Of a stretch of 64,000 bases of DNA, positions 53,299 to 64,000 are shown piece by piece. Numbering within the stretch: the first letter of the stretch is position 1; every line of letters begins with the position of its first letter. The DNA is from Anaerolineae bacterium (GTDB lineage Bacteria > Chloroflexota > Anaerolineae > Aggregatilineales > Phototrophicaceae). A program made the position numbers and the translations under genes. The notes beneath the pieces were generated by a model. The model saw only the letters and a list, made by a program, of their open reading frames with translations, made no database searches and had not been told where the DNA came from. The DNA is taken from assembly GCA_022822545.1 (NCBI GenBank), contig JAJEBE010000037.1, forward strand, positions 18,937-82,936, written 5' to 3'.

Positions 53299-54387
53299 AT
53301 GCGCATCGCCCTGCTCGAATCGTATTACGGCGGCAGCCACCGCGCTTGGGCGGATGGCTACAAGCGTTTTTCCCGCCACGACATCGAATTGATCCCCTTG
53401 CCAGCGCAGTACTGGAAATGGCGCATGCAAGGCGCGGCCATCACCTTCGCGCGGCTGATCGAGACCAAGCCCGATCTCATCCTCGCCTCAAGCATGATCG
53501 ATCTGTCGATCTTCCGCGCCTTGAGCTATCAGCGTCTGGGCGATGTTCCGCTCGCTCTGTATCTGCACGAGAATCAACTCTCTTACCCGCAGAACCAACG
53601 CCAAGGGCACAGCTGGCGCTATGGCTTCATCAACTACATCAGCGCCTTAACCGCCGATGCTGTTTACTTCAACAGCGAATTTCATAAGCAAGACTTCATG
53701 GCGCAACTGCCGCGGATGCTCAAACACTTCGCTGACTTCAATGAACTTGAAACCATCGGCGAAATCGAGGCGAAGTCAGCCGTCTTGCCGGTCGGCATGG
53801 ACCTGCGCCGCTTCGATGATCATCGCGCGGCCAAAGACAATGACCAGCCGCCGATATTCTTGTGGAACCACCGCTGGGAAGAGGACAAGGACCCGAAAGC
53901 CTTCGTTCGCAGCCTGATCCAACTTGCCGCGCTAGGCTACGAGTTCAAAGTGGCGATCACCGGCGAGCGCTTCGGCAAGACGCCAGCAGCCTTCAAACGG
54001 GCGGAAACCACCCTGGCCGACCAGCTCATCCAACTGGGTTACGTCGAATCCTTCGCCGACTACGCGCGCTTGCTCTGGCAGGCCGATTACATCGTCAGCA
54101 CCGCCCGGCAAGAGTTTTTCGGTATCGCAGTCTGCGAGGCAATTTACTGCGGCTGCCTGCCCATCTTGCCGGATCGGCTGAATTATCCCAATTTGCTGAC
54201 GGAGGAATTCAAGGCTGCTTGCCTGTATCAGCGCGACCGACTGACCGCCCAATTGCGCTACCATCTGGAGCGCGGCTCCGCGCCGGATACATCCGCGCTG
54301 CGGGATAAGATTGCTCGTTTTGATTGGCGTGAAATGGCGCCGCGATATGACGCGGAAATGCAAGCCTTGGTCAATCGTCAGCGCTAA
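53299..54387 (+). CDS. GT-B glycosyltransferase of the tRNA-queuosine mannosyltransferase (GTDC1/QTMAN) type
   Basis: 362 residues. The N-terminal half carries [41 protein letters not shown] and [11 protein letters not shown], closely following the start of animal GTDC1, the enzyme that adds mannose to queuosine-34 of tRNA-Asp. The C-terminal half is a GT4-like nucleotide-sugar domain ([36 protein letters not shown]). It starts 14 bases after relA/spoT. Its end overlaps gyrA by 17 bases tail to tail. The sugar and the tRNA target in bacteria are inference. Confidence 0.82.
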   Translation: MRIALLESYYGGSHRAWADGYKRFSRHDIELIPLPAQYWKWRMQGAAITFARLIETKPDLILASSMIDLSIFRALSYQRLGDVPLALYLHENQLSYPQNQRQGHSWRYGFINYISALTADAVYFNSEFHKQDFMAQLPRMLKHFADFNELETIGEIEAKSAVLPVGMDLRRFDDHRAAKDNDQPPIFLWNHRWEEDKDPKAFVRSLIQLAALGYEFKVAITGERFGKTPAAFKRAETTLADQLIQLGYVESFADYARLLWQADYIVSTARQEFFGIAVCEAIYCGCLPILPDRLNYPNLLTEEFKAACLYQRDRLTAQLRYHLERGSAPDTSALRDKIARFDWREMAPRYDAEMQALVNRQR

Positions 54388-56941
54388 GCCCGGGGTCAGC
54401 GCCGTTCGATTTCGCGTCCCGATCGGTATCATCGGCGCTATCCGCCTCATCCAAGAGCAGTTCAATCTCTTCCAGCGAAAGTTCTTCTTCAAGCAAGGCA
54501 TCATCGCTTGGCGCGTCGATTCGTTTGCGATACTCAACCACTGCCACGACAGACTCGCGCGCGCGCAGGGCGATGACTGGCTCGATCCCTCGGGGACCTA
54601 ACTTGACGGTCTCCGCCAGGCTAAGGGTCATGTATTTTGCTTTGCCTCTATTCGTCAATACCAGGAGTGTATCTGTCAACTTGCCAGTGGCAATCGCTGC
54701 CAAATTGCTGTCCAGTTCTCGCAGTCCGGGCAAGCGCCTGCCTGTCCCGCCACGCCCTTGCGAACGAATTCTATCGAGAGGAGTGGTATTGGCAAATCCA
54801 CGCCGATTGATAAACCATAAGTGGGGAGCCTTAGGCGCGACGACGCAAGCCGCAACAACACGGTCGTCTTTCACGTCCATGCCGCGAACGCCGCCAGACG
54901 ACGAGCCAGACGGGCGAACGTCTTTTTCGTTGAAGCGAATGGCTGAGCCGCTTGCCGTAGCCAGCATCAACTCATCCGCGCTCCTGCTGTAGAGGACGGT
55001 CACGATGCGGTCGCCCCTCGCCAGCTTCATCAGGCTGAAATCGTGCGACATGACACCGGGCAAATCCACGAGCTGCAAACGCTTGACTTGGCCATGGGCG
55101 GTGGCAAAGCAAAGGTAGCCGGTTGTCAAGTCTGCCGGCAAGCACAGAAAGGAGACAATCTTTCGCTTGTCGGATAGGGCGGTCAAGTCGCTAAAATGCA
55201 TGCCACCGGTCGCCTGCTCTACCTGGGGCAGTTGCTGCACCGGCAGCGTGGCGCAAGTGCCGTCATCTGCGAATAAGCAAAGTATCTGCGCGGTTGTACT
55301 GTGCTGCAGCAAACGAGGGGGATCTTTGGTGGCGACTGTCACCTTAGGCGCTTCATCCAGCGCCGTTCGCCCCAGGTGACCTTTCGAACTTAACATCACA
55401 ACCGTCTTTTCTTCCGGCATCAGGAAGTCCGCCTGCGTCACGCCGGTCGCCTCCCCGTCGGCGATGATTGTCCGCCGCGCATCGCCATACTCGGCTTTCA
55501 CCTGCATCAGCTCCTCGGCGATATGCGCGCGCTGCTTTTGCGGACTTTCGATGAGCGCCTCCAGCGACTTGATCAAGCGCTGTTTCTCTTTGTATTCGTC
55601 GCGGATGCGGCGGATTTCCAGCGACGCCAGGCGCCGCAGCGGCATCTCCAGGATCGCTTGAGCCTGAATCTCGCTGACTTTGAATGCCTTGACCAGGTTC
55701 TTGCGCGCCGTCTCGCTATTGCGGGACTTGCGAATCGTTTTGATGACGGCGTCGAGGTTATCCAGCGCGATGAGCAGACCTTCCAGCACATGCGCCCGTT
55801 CGCGGGCCCGCGCCAAATCGAAACGACTGCGGCGCAGCACTACTTCCAGCCGATGCTCCAGATAAACTCGCAGCGCCTGCTTTAAGCCGAGGGTGCGCGG
55901 CTGGCCATCCACCAACGCCAGCATGATGATGCCGAAGGTCGATTGCAAAGGCGTCAGCTTGAAAAGCCGCACCAGCACATCGGTGACATCAACATGTTGC
56001 TTCAATTCGATGACCAGCCGCACGGTATTCTGCCGGTCGGATTCATCGCGCAGGTCGTCCAATCCAGCAAGTTTGCCGGCGCGCGCCAAGCTGGCGATGC
56101 GCTCAATCAAGGTGGTCTTGTTGGTCTGGTAGGGCAATTCGCTGACGATAATGCGAGATTTGCCCCGCCCCATATCTTCGATATGCACCTTCGCCCGCAG
56201 CGTCACTTTTCCGCGGCCGGTCGCCATCGCCTGCCGCAGCATGTCCTCGTCGCCGCGCATCTTGTAGATGACGCCGCCGGTGGGAAAATCAGGCCCCTTA
56301 ACAAATTGCATCAACTCATCGACATCAAGCTCGTCGAGCCGCTCCCATTGCTCCAGCATATACACCAGCGCGTCACAGACTTCGCCCAGGTTATGCGGCG
56401 GAATATTGGTTGACATGCCGACGGCAATACCGGAGGCGCCATTGATCAAGAGGTTCGGCGCCATCGACGGCAGCACGGCCGGCTCGACCAAGGTGCCATC
56501 GAAATTCTCGACGAAATCAACCGTGTCCTTGTTGATATCAACCAGCAGTTCGCCGCCGATGCTGGCCATCCGAGCCTCGGTGTAACGCATCGCAGCCGCG
56601 CCATCGCCATCAATACTGCCGAAATTGCCCTGCCCGTCGATCAGCATGTAGCGCATGGAAAAATCCTGCGCCATCCGCACCATCGTTTCATAGACCGCGC
56701 CGTCACCGTGCGGATGATACTTCCCGAGCACCTCGCCGACGATGCGGGCGCTCTTCTTGTGCGTGCTGCCAGCGCCCATGCCCATATCGTGCATGGCATA
56801 CAAGATACGCCGATGAACTGGCTTCAGCCCGTCGCGGGCATCGGGCAGCGCGCGCGACACGATCACGCTCATGGCATAGCTCAAGTAGGCCTCGCGCATT
56901 TCGCTTTCGATATTGACTTTCTGTTCAGTATTCTCTGGCAT
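54371..56941 (-). CDS. gyrA: DNA gyrase subunit A
   Basis: 856 residues. The N-terminal breakage-reunion domain has catalytic Y120 ([10 protein letters not shown]), and the C-terminal beta-pinwheel carries a GyrA-box-like QGRGGTG, which separates it from ParC. An acidic tail ([20 protein letters not shown]) ends the protein. The quinolone region reads [16 protein letters not shown]81 and E85 occupy the places of E. coli S83 and D87. gyrB is not adjacent. It starts at ATG 56941. Confidence 0.95.
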   Translation of the reverse strand: MPENTEQKVNIESEMREAYLSYAMSVIVSRALPDARDGLKPVHRRILYAMHDMGMGAGSTHKKSARIVGEVLGKYHPHGDGAVYETMVRMAQDFSMRYMLIDGQGNFGSIDGDGAAAMRYTEARMASIGGELLVDINKDTVDFVENFDGTLVEPAVLPSMAPNLLINGASGIAVGMSTNIPPHNLGEVCDALVYMLEQWERLDELDVDELMQFVKGPDFPTGGVIYKMRGDEDMLRQAMATGRGKVTLRAKVHIEDMGRGKSRIIVSELPYQTNKTTLIERIASLARAGKLAGLDDLRDESDRQNTVRLVIELKQHVDVTDVLVRLFKLTPLQSTFGIIMLALVDGQPRTLGLKQALRVYLEHRLEVVLRRSRFDLARARERAHVLEGLLIALDNLDAVIKTIRKSRNSETARKNLVKAFKVSEIQAQAILEMPLRRLASLEIRRIRDEYKEKQRLIKSLEALIESPQKQRAHIAEELMQVKAEYGDARRTIIADGEATGVTQADFLMPEEKTVVMLSSKGHLGRTALDEAPKVTVATKDPPRLLQHSTTAQILCLFADDGTCATLPVQQLPQVEQATGGMHFSDLTALSDKRKIVSFLCLPADLTTGYLCFATAHGQVKRLQLVDLPGVMSHDFSLMKLARGDRIVTVLYSRSADELMLATASGSAIRFNEKDVRPSGSSSGGVRGMDVKDDRVVAACVVAPKAPHLWFINRRGFANTTPLDRIRSQGRGGTGRRLPGLRELDSNLAAIATGKLTDTLLVLTNRGKAKYMTLSLAETVKLGPRGIEPVIALRARESVVAVVEYRKRIDAPSDDALLEEELSLEEIELLLDEADSADDTDRDAKSNGADPGLSADD

Positions 56942-57310
56942 TGCAAGACCTCGGCGTACTTCAGGCTAGCGAGCGCGGTCGCGCCCCGGTTTCATGTAAG
57001 ATGCGGCGGCCTATCTGCGCTCCTTCTGCCTGCGATCGGCTCGCGCTGTTCATTCGGATAACTTGCGGCTTGTTTGTAACGCGCCGCCCGGATGCGCGCG
57101 GCCATCGCCGAGCATTGCCACTAGCGGAAACGTATTGAAATCGTCGGGAGCGCGACGCCCGATTCTAAGGCGAACTTCAATTTCTCATTGTAGAATGCGA
57201 TTTGAGAGCATGTCAAATGCAAACGTGGCGACTATCACGCCAGACTAAGAACCAACCTGAAGGTCCTATTATCGCGCCATCGTGCAGGTGGCGCTGATTA
57301 TTGAGGAGCC
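56942..57310. other. Divergent intergenic region between gyrA and the glycoside hydrolase gene
   Basis: About 370 bases that must carry both promoters, but I find no pair with good spacing. A TAGAAT at 57191-57196 is a possible -10 for the + strand. A TCGGG/CCCGA hairpin lies near 57148-57166 without a T-run. No gene or repeat recognised. Confidence 0.4.
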
Positions 57311-58741
57311 ATGCCGTCAAAATCAGCGAAACAGATCTTCTCCATACTGGCCATTGTCCTGCTCAGCGCAACGCTAAACGCCTGCGCAACTGAGTCAGCC
57401 ATTAGCGTCGCGCCTGAAGTCCAGCTTAAGGCGGATTTACCGTCATCAGCACTGCCGGCGATCGAGGCGCTGCCGCCCGTTGCCGGCGCCCAACTACCTA
57501 CGGCCGATCCCTTAGCGCCCCCCGCCGCCGCGACTGATACAGGCGATCAAAACTTCGGACCCGTTATCGGTCCGGAATACACCCAACCGCCGACCTCGAC
57601 CTCGCGCCCGACTGACGCGCCAACGGCGGCGCCCGTCGTCACCTTGCCCGGCAGCGCATATACCACCGCCGTGCCGGTCGACCAGACCTGGCTTGATCCA
57701 GCGCGAATGGGTATTCAGTTGCACTACAATTATGATGTCGATACTTGGGAATACCGGATGCAGCAGATCGTGCCCTTGCGCGTCGGCTGGATTAAAGTGC
57801 AGGCAGCTTGGGAGTGGCTGCAACCGGACCGCGACGGGCAATTCGATCAGAACTTCCGCCTCTTCCAGTTGCATGTGCAAAAGGCGGACAAATATGGATT
57901 CCAGGTCATGATCAGCGTCGTCAAGGCCCCCGATTGGTCCCGGCATACCAACCGAAACGAAGACGGTCCGCCCGATGACCTCAACCAGCTTGCCAGCTTT
58001 TTGCGGCTGCTGATGGAACAGGTGGGTCCATACGTGGACGCTATCGAAATCTGGAACGAGCCGAATCTGCGCCGGGAATGGACCGGCAGCCGTCCCATCA
58101 GCGGCGCGAACTATATGGAGCTATTCCGCGTCGCTTATGACACCATCCGCGCTTATTCGCCCGCCATCACTGTGATCACGGCCGGCCTGGCGCCAACGGG
58201 CAACCATAGCGGCGTCTCCGTGGACGATCGCGCCTTCCTGCGCCAGATGTATCAAGCCGGTCTGGCGCGTTATTCCGACATCAAAATCGGCGTGCATCCA
58301 TACAGCTGGGGCAACCCGCCCGACTTCCTTTGCTGCGACAATGTCGACGGACAAGGCTGGGACGATCAACCGCAATTTTTCTTCCAGCAGACCTTGCGCG
58401 ATTATGCCGGCATCATCGCCGCCTACGGCGACAATGCGCAAATGTGGCTGACCGAATTCGGCTGGGCGACCTGGGAGGATTACCCGTCGTCTGCGCCCGA
58501 CCCATGGATGGCCTACAACTCGGCGCAAGACCAAATGGATTATACAATGCGCGCCTTCCAAATCGGGCAGGCCCGCGCCGATATCGGTGTCATGATCCTT
58601 TGGAACCTAAGCTATGCGGTGGAATTGACGGTTTACGAACGCAACGAGTTGGCCGCTTACAGCATCCTCTACCCCTACTTCGATGGCTCCGGCAATCAAC
58701 ACCGGCGCCCGATTTACCGCGCTTTGGAAAGACGCCCCTGA
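57311..58741 (+). CDS. Secreted lipoprotein-like glycoside hydrolase (clan GH-A)
   Basis: 476 residues. A signal peptide with a lipobox-like end (TLNAC, C25) suggests a membrane-anchored lipoprotein. A Pro/Ala/Thr-rich linker follows (about 30-125), then a TIM barrel. The retaining pair of clan GH-A is visible: acid/base E250 in EIWNEPN and nucleophile E382 in LTEFGWAT. Families GH5, GH39 and GH53-like members share this layout, so substrate prediction is not possible; extracellular polysaccharide is likely. ATG 57311 has GAGGAG directly upstream. Confidence 0.82.
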   Translation: MPSKSAKQIFSILAIVLLSATLNACATESAISVAPEVQLKADLPSSALPAIEALPPVAGAQLPTADPLAPPAAATDTGDQNFGPVIGPEYTQPPTSTSRPTDAPTAAPVVTLPGSAYTTAVPVDQTWLDPARMGIQLHYNYDVDTWEYRMQQIVPLRVGWIKVQAAWEWLQPDRDGQFDQNFRLFQLHVQKADKYGFQVMISVVKAPDWSRHTNRNEDGPPDDLNQLASFLRLLMEQVGPYVDAIEIWNEPNLRREWTGSRPISGANYMELFRVAYDTIRAYSPAITVITAGLAPTGNHSGVSVDDRAFLRQMYQAGLARYSDIKIGVHPYSWGNPPDFLCCDNVDGQGWDDQPQFFFQQTLRDYAGIIAAYGDNAQMWLTEFGWATWEDYPSSAPDPWMAYNSAQDQMDYTMRAFQIGQARADIGVMILWNLSYAVELTVYERNELAAYSILYPYFDGSGNQHRRPIYRALERRP

Positions 58742-58750
58742 ATCCGGCAG

Positions 58751-58786
58751 AAAAAGAAACGCGGGACCTGTTAAGATATCCCGCGT
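58751..58786 (-). terminator. rpoC terminator
   Basis: On the minus strand an 8-bp stem ACGCGGGA/TCCCGCGT with a 12-base loop is followed by TTCTTTTT. It starts about 26 bases after the rpoC stop codon and lies in the gap to the convergent hydrolase gene. Confidence 0.85.
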
Positions 58787-58812
58787 CGTTGGATTCGCTT
58801 ATGCGGTCGCGG

Positions 58813-61800
58813 TTATAATTCGCTCAGCATGTTCTCGAAGTCGTCCTGATCGCCGACCTCATCAAAGTCCAGCGCTCCTTGCGCTTCCAGCGTGGCCATC
58901 GGCGCCGCCAGTTCGCGGTCGTGATAGGCGTGGAAGCCCGTGCCCGCCGGGATCAATTTGCCGATGATCACGTTCTCCTTCAAGCCGTGCAGCGGGTCCA
59001 CCTGCCCTTCGATCGCCGCCCCGGCCAGCACCTTGATGGTGTGCTGGAAGCTGGCGGCCGATAGGTAACTCTCCGTGCTCAGCGCCGCCTTGGTGATACC
59101 GAGCAAAATGGGCGAGCCCTTGCAGATTTCCTTGTCCTCGGCGAGCAGATCTTGGTTGATCTGCCGCAGTTCCAACTGGTCAATCAATTCGCCCGGCAAC
59201 AGGTCGCTATCGCCGCTATCCGTGATTTGCACTTTGCACATCATCTTGCGGATGACCGTTTCAAAGTGTTTGTCGGCAATTGGCACGCCCTGGCTGCGGT
59301 ATACCTCTTGAATCTCGCTCAGCAGATACAACTGCGTATCTTCCGCGCCGGATACGCGCAGAATATGATGCGGATTCTTCGAACCCTCGGTGAGCTGCTC
59401 GCCCGGCTTGACCGTCATACCCTCAAAGATGTTCTTGCGCAGGCGGGCATTCGCCGGTATCTCATAGTCTTCTTCCTGCGTATCTTCGAAGCGAATATAA
59501 ACGCTTTGATCCTCGAGGTGAACGGTTCCGGACAGGGTGGCTATCATCTCTTCGTCGCCGTTCTTGGCGACAACCGCCCCTTTCGCAATCTCCTTGCCAT
59601 CCTGCGCTACGATCTCCCAACCCTCGGGCACAACATGATGCTCGTTTTCCATCGTGCTGTCGATGACGGTGGCGACGGTAACACGGTCGTCGCCGTCGCC
59701 ACGTTGAGTCAAGCGCAGGATGCCGCCCATTTCGGTCATCACGGACTCGCCCTTGGGCTTCCGGCGCGCCTCGAAAAGCTCTTCAACGCGTGGCAGGCCG
59801 CTGGTGATATCGCGAACCTCCGCTGTACCGCCGCTATGGAAGGTGCGCAGGGTCAACTGCGTGCCCGGCTCGCCGATGGACTGCGCCGCGATGATGCCGA
59901 CGGCGGCGCCGATATTGACCATCTCGCCGGTGCCGAGGTCGCGCCCGTAGCAGAGCGCGCAGACCCCGTGAATCAAATCGCAAGTCAGCGGACTGCGAAC
60001 TTCGACCTCTTTTAACTCGGAGTTCTGAATGCTGGCGGCGATGTCTTCATCGATCATCTCGTTGCGCCCGACCAGCAGCGCGCCGCTCTCGGGATCGTAT
60101 ATATCTTCCGCCGAGCAACGCCCGACAATCCGCTCGTCGATAGTTTGTCCGGCGATATCATCGGACCGGCGCACCTTTAGTCCGCGATAGGTATTGCAAT
60201 CCCAGCGGTTGACGATCATATCTTGCGCGACATCGACCAGGCGGCGCGTCAAATAGCCGGCATCCGCGGTGCGCAGAGCCGTATCCGCCAAACCTTTGCG
60301 CGCGCCATGCGTGGAGATGAAGTATTCCAGCGCGTTCAAGCCGCCGCGGAAATGACTGCGGATAGGCAACTCGATAATACGGCCCGCTGGATCCGCCATC
60401 AGTCCGCGCATGCCAGCCAACTGCGTGATAGGACCAAAGCCGCCTTTGGTTGAGCCCGATAGCGCCATGATGGCGATCGGTCCGTAGGGATCAATCGTAT
60501 CCTGGATATGATCTTGCAGGTCATCCTTGGCGCGGTTCCATTCGTCAATCGTTATCTGATAACGCTCTTCCTCCGTCATCAAGCCGCGGCGGAAATCCCG
60601 CTCGGCCCGCGTCACCACTTCTTCCGCTTCTCGCAGAATGTCAGCCCGCTCAACGGGAATCTCCAGGTCGCTAACCGCTATAGTCGTCCCGGAAATCGTG
60701 GCGTAGTGGAAGCCGTAATTCTTGATGGCGTCCACCACTTCTGTTGTTTGTTCCCCGCCGATAACTTGATAGCAGCGCGCGACCAGATCCTGCAATCCGC
60801 GCTTGCCCAAGGTCTCCTGCACGAAGCGCATTTCATCCGGCAAGATGCGATTGAATATGGCGCGCCCGACCGTGCAAATCTCCGGCTCGGCCTGCGGTTC
60901 GCGCTTGTCATAGACATTGCCAAGCAAGATCGGACTATGCAGTTTGACCAAGCCCAGCCGATAGAGGTATTCCACCTCATCCATATCCACCACGACCCGC
61001 CGCTCGTGCAAGTTGGTGATCTCAAGCTGCCCTTCCAGCTCCCTGCCGCGCAGGTACTTGCGCGCTTCATAGGCGTTGGCCAGCATGCAATCGACCTCGC
61101 CTTTAAGCAGAGCGTCAACCGTGCAGTCGACGGCGGACTTCACCACTCTTGGCCGGCCGTTCTCATCCAGCGCCGTCTCATCCAGGTATAACTGGCTGTT
61201 CGGCACATTGCGGAATTGCGCGTAATAGTAGCCGTTGGAACGGAAGGCGATACCCACCTTGTGCGCGCCGGAATACAAGACGCTTTCGGCGCGGAATTCG
61301 TCGGCCCGCGAGCGCAGCGCAACGATCTCCACGGTCGGGTCCATCGTCAGATAATAATTGCCCAGCACCATGTCCTTGGACGGTCCCACAATAGGCTGTC
61401 CATCAGACGGCTTGAGCAGGTTGCGCGTGCTCAACATCAACTCGCGCGCTTCATTCACCGCCTGCTCGCTCAAGGGCACATGCACCGCCATCTGGTCCCC
61501 ATCAAAGTCAGCGTTGAAGGCCGAGCAAACCAGGGGGTGAATCTGTATCGCCTTGCCCTCGACCAGCAGCGGTTCAAAAGCCTGAATGCCCAAGCGGTGC
61601 AAGGTCGGGGCGCGGTTCAGCAGCACCGGACGCTCGCGAATAACTTCCTCGAGCACTTCCCAAACCTCGGGCCGCTCCCGCTCGATGATGCGCTTGGCGC
61701 CCTTCACATTGCTGGCGTAGTTGTAGGCCACCAGGCGGCTGATGACAAAGGGGCGGTAAAGCTCCAGCGCCATCGTCTTGGGCAAGCCGCATTGATGCAG

Positions 61801-63438
61801 CTTCAGCTTGGGACCGATGACGATCACCGAACGCCCGGAATAATCAACGCGCTTGCCCAGCAGATTGCGGCGGAAGCGTCCCTTCTTGCCCTTGAGCATA
61901 TCGCTGAGCGATTTCAGTTCGCGCCGTCCGCGCCGGCTTAGGGCCTTGCCCCGCTGGCTGTTGTCGATGAGGCTATCGACCGCTTCCTGCAGCATACGCT
62001 TTTCATTGCGCACGATGACATCCGGCGCGCCCAGGTCAAGCAGATGCTTGAGGCGGTTATTGCGGTTGATCACCCGGCGGTACAAATCATTAAGATCGCT
62101 GGTGGCGAAGCGCCCGCCGTCCAACTGCACCATCGGGCGCAGATCGGGCGGAATCACGGGCAAGACCGTCAGAATCATCCATTCCGGACGATTGCCGTTG
62201 GGTTCGTTTTCTTGTTTGGTTTCGTCCTGGTCGATAACCGTCGTGCGGCTGTTGCGCAAGCTTTCCACCACGCGCAGCCGTTTGGTCGCCTTGCGCCGGC
62301 GCTGCTTGGATCGTGACGTCCGCACCTCAAGCCAAAGCTCTTCCGCCAATCTCGCCAAGTTGAGGTTGCTCAAGATTTCATAGAAGGCTTCGGCGCCCAT
62401 ATTCGCCTGGAAGACGTTGCCGAATTTGCCTTTCAATTCGCGATAGCGGCCTTCGCCCAGGAATTGGAGCACCTGCAAACTCTCCAGTTCCTTAATCTGC
62501 TTTTCGGCGCTGGCCCGCATGGTCTCGACGCGCTCTTCGAGCTCCTTCAGTTGCTCATCCATCGAGCTGTCAACATCGACATTGGCGGTATCAATTTCAC
62601 CGCTGATCTTGCCGATTTCTTCCTGGGCCAGCAACTCAATCTCGCCCTGCAGCGCGCCAAGATGTTCATTCACCAACGACTGAATCTTGGAAATATGATC
62701 GTTGGAGATCGTCTCGCCTTTGGCGACCACAACCGCCGAGGTGGATTTCAGGCCGATCTCTTCGCCAGCCGCTTGCCCAAGCATGGTTTCCACTCGGCTC
62801 TGCGCCGCCTGCGCCTCGCTCATAACCTCATCACTGAGCCGCGCCAATTCGCTATCAAAGTGTTCGCGAATCGCCTTGACCTTCTCATCAAATTGCTCGG
62901 CGAGCTGGTTGCGGCTGTCGCGCAATTCATTCATCTGGTCTTCAATGGCGCCGGAAAGCTCATCCTCTTTAAGCTGGAGTTCTTTCTCGATCCGCGCAAT
63001 CGCCTTGCCGCGCGCGTCTTCATCCACCGTCGTGATGACATATTGCGCGAAATAAAGCACGCGATCCAGGTTGCGCCGGCTGACATCCAGCAGCAAACCC
63101 AAATAGCTCGGCACGCGCCGCGTATACCAAACATGCGCGACCGGCGCCGCCAACTCAATATGCCCCATCCGTTCGCGCCGCACCGATGAGCGCGTCACCT
63201 CCACGCCGCATTTGTCGCAGATGATGCCGCGATAACGAATGTTCTTGTACTTCCCGCAGTAGCACTGCCAGTCCCGCGTGGGACCGAAAATGCGCTCGCA
63301 AAACAGCCCATCCATTTCCGGACGCAGCCGCCGATAATTGATTGTCTCGGGCTTGCTCACTTCTCCATAAGACCAGGAACGGATCTGTTCCGGAGAAGCC
63401 AGGCTAATACGCAATGCGCTAAAGTCTTTCGCCTCCAA
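58813..63438 (-). CDS. rpoC: DNA-directed RNA polymerase subunit beta'
   Basis: 1541 residues, the largest gene here. The N-terminal zinc site has C59, C61, C74, C77 ([19 protein letters not shown]), and the catalytic loop is NADFDGDQM. The bridge and trigger regions ([18 protein letters not shown]) are intact. An insertion of about 180 residues, mostly coiled coil (about 142-325), separates the clamp segments. It starts at TTG 63438 with AGGAGG 7 bases upstream. rpoB is not next to it: the upstream neighbour is moeA on the other strand, and rpoC has its own promoter at 63598-63627. Confidence 0.98.
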   Translation of the reverse strand: MEAKDFSALRISLASPEQIRSWSYGEVSKPETINYRRLRPEMDGLFCERIFGPTRDWQCYCGKYKNIRYRGIICDKCGVEVTRSSVRRERMGHIELAAPVAHVWYTRRVPSYLGLLLDVSRRNLDRVLYFAQYVITTVDEDARGKAIARIEKELQLKEDELSGAIEDQMNELRDSRNQLAEQFDEKVKAIREHFDSELARLSDEVMSEAQAAQSRVETMLGQAAGEEIGLKSTSAVVVAKGETISNDHISKIQSLVNEHLGALQGEIELLAQEEIGKISGEIDTANVDVDSSMDEQLKELEERVETMRASAEKQIKELESLQVLQFLGEGRYRELKGKFGNVFQANMGAEAFYEILSNLNLARLAEELWLEVRTSRSKQRRRKATKRLRVVESLRNSRTTVIDQDETKQENEPNGNRPEWMILTVLPVIPPDLRPMVQLDGGRFATSDLNDLYRRVINRNNRLKHLLDLGAPDVIVRNEKRMLQEAVDSLIDNSQRGKALSRRGRRELKSLSDMLKGKKGRFRRNLLGKRVDYSGRSVIVIGPKLKLHQCGLPKTMALELYRPFVISRLVAYNYASNVKGAKRIIERERPEVWEVLEEVIRERPVLLNRAPTLHRLGIQAFEPLLVEGKAIQIHPLVCSAFNADFDGDQMAVHVPLSEQAVNEARELMLSTRNLLKPSDGQPIVGPSKDMVLGNYYLTMDPTVEIVALRSRADEFRAESVLYSGAHKVGIAFRSNGYYYAQFRNVPNSQLYLDETALDENGRPRVVKSAVDCTVDALLKGEVDCMLANAYEARKYLRGRELEGQLEITNLHERRVVVDMDEVEYLYRLGLVKLHSPILLGNVYDKREPQAEPEICTVGRAIFNRILPDEMRFVQETLGKRGLQDLVARCYQVIGGEQTTEVVDAIKNYGFHYATISGTTIAVSDLEIPVERADILREAEEVVTRAERDFRRGLMTEEERYQITIDEWNRAKDDLQDHIQDTIDPYGPIAIMALSGSTKGGFGPITQLAGMRGLMADPAGRIIELPIRSHFRGGLNALEYFISTHGARKGLADTALRTADAGYLTRRLVDVAQDMIVNRWDCNTYRGLKVRRSDDIAGQTIDERIVGRCSAEDIYDPESGALLVGRNEMIDEDIAASIQNSELKEVEVRSPLTCDLIHGVCALCYGRDLGTGEMVNIGAAVGIIAAQSIGEPGTQLTLRTFHSGGTAEVRDITSGLPRVEELFEARRKPKGESVMTEMGGILRLTQRGDGDDRVTVATVIDSTMENEHHVVPEGWEIVAQDGKEIAKGAVVAKNGDEEMIATLSGTVHLEDQSVYIRFEDTQEEDYEIPANARLRKNIFEGMTVKPGEQLTEGSKNPHHILRVSGAEDTQLYLLSEIQEVYRSQGVPIADKHFETVIRKMMCKVQITDSGDSDLLPGELIDQLELRQINQDLLAEDKEICKGSPILLGITKAALSTESYLSAASFQHTIKVLAGAAIEGQVDPLHGLKENVIIGKLIPAGTGFHAYHDRELAAPMATLEAQGALDFDEVGDQDDFENMLSEL

Positions 63439-63597
63439 GGCGTAACCTCCTCTGCGCTATGATGCTGTACATAAGGTGTTGAAGAACGGCTGAAAACTGC
63501 GCGATACGATCACCATAGATGATTAAAAGGCGTCAGGTACAATAGGACCTGCGCCTTGACCAACTGTGATAACTCCGCCAATTTCATAGACCCCAGT

Positions 63598-63627
63598 ATT
63601 ATACGATACTCGCTCAAACCCTGTCAA
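63598..63627 (-). promoter_or_regulatory. rpoC promoter
   Basis: On the minus strand a perfect TTGACA (63627-63622), 18 bases, and a perfect TATAAT (63603-63598). Transcription would start near 63591, giving a leader of about 150 bases before the TTG start. The 319-base region 63439-63757 also has to hold the moeA promoter; TATAAT at 63720-63725 on the + strand is a candidate, without a clear -35. Confidence 0.85.
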
Positions 63628-63757
63628 GGCGAATCGCCGCCGACATCCGAGTTCTGTTTTCCTGCAATTTTCATGCGCTTTTGGGAGAAACAGCCTCAAG
63701 CGCGCGTCTGCGTCTATGCTATAATTGCGGCGCTTTTTTATCTTCAGGAGGCTGATT

Positions 63758-64000
63758 TTGACGCCACTGCTTAATGTCGATACCGCCAGATCGAATATCC
63801 TCTCCGGTCTGCATGAGTTGCCCGCCGAGACCATTTCGCTCGCCGAATGCCTCGATCGCGTAATCGCCTGCGACATCGTCTCCCCCATTGACCTACCCCC
63901 TTTCGACAACTCGGCGATGGACGGCTATGCCATCCGCCACGAGGACAGCGAAGGCGCCTGCCAGGAGCAGCCCGCGACCCTTAACGTCAGCCTGGACATT
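63758..64000 (+). CDS. moeA: Molybdopterin molybdenumtransferase, N-terminal part
   Basis: The frame runs off the window end, leaving 81 residues. It begins TPLLNVDTARSNILSGLHEL and contains the MoeA domain-I signature LPPFDNSAMDGYAIRH with the catalytic region aspartates. The enzyme inserts molybdate into adenylylated molybdopterin, the last step of cofactor synthesis. The start is TTG 63758, chosen because AGGAGG lies 6 bases upstream (63746-63751). It is divergent from rpoC. Confidence 0.9.
   Translation, partial: MTPLLNVDTARSNILSGLHELPAETISLAECLDRVIACDIVSPIDLPPFDNSAMDGYAIRHEDSEGACQEQPATLNVSLDI

Overview
The window is a continuous piece of a bacterial chromosome with moderately high GC content (I did not count it). 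It carries about 46 protein genes, most of them housekeeping genes, plus three tRNAs. Gene content and protein style suggest the phylum Chloroflexota, in the Anaerolineae direction. The pointers are a GT-C type membrane glycosyltransferase, an ANKH/MATE-like exporter, a long coiled-coil insertion in RpoC, a lipid-anchored TIM-barrel hydrolase with a Thr/Pro-rich linker, and TTG/GTG starts with AGGAGG ribosome sites. This placement is inference; no 16S rRNA lies in the window.

Layout. 1-5.1 kb: end of an aquaporin gene, aspS, a small membrane protein with a GT-C glycosyltransferase, and a histone-deacetylase-like hydrolase. 5.1-9.7 kb: uvrB under a good SOS box, initiator and elongator tRNA-Met, lysA, tRNA-Asp, and a nested inverted-repeat element. 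9.7-18.3 kb: ANKH-like transporter, M24 peptidase, HtrA protease, an HTH protein beside a second copy of the repeat element, a phosphodiester-glycosidase-like protein, and a two-gene sugar-type operon (TIM-barrel isomerase and Ldh_2 oxidoreductase). 18.5-27.2 kb: asymmetric heterodimeric ABC exporter, dinB, glgB and an MFS transporter. 27.5-34.1 kb: fhs, then a complete tightly overlapping pyrimidine operon pyrB-pyrC-pyrD-pyrE-pyrF. 34.2-40.6 kb: SRPBCC protein, photolyase, CrtI-like desaturase, MaoC-like hydratase and the membrane pyrophosphatase hppA.

41.3-44.7 kb: yraN, miaA, moaC, a moaD-moaE fusion and rnc. 44.7-48.0 kb, opposite strand: an apparent three-gene operon of FHA/winged-helix protein, HNH nuclease and Suv3-like RNA helicase. 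This is the least conventional gene set in the window. 48.1-54.4 kb: ftsY, an RNA methyltransferase, prfB, relA/spoT and a glycosyltransferase resembling the tRNA-queuosine mannosyltransferase GTDC1/QTMAN. 54.4-64 kb: gyrA, a secreted glycoside hydrolase, rpoC with its own consensus promoter and no rpoB beside it, and the start of moeA on the other strand.

Themes: DNA repair (uvrB, dinB, photolyase), RNA metabolism (rnc, Suv3-like helicase, miaA, methyltransferase, QTMAN-like enzyme), molybdenum cofactor synthesis (moaC, moaDE, moeA) and de novo pyrimidine synthesis. No prophage, transposase, CRISPR array or obvious genomic island is present. Mobile DNA is limited to short non-coding repeat elements.
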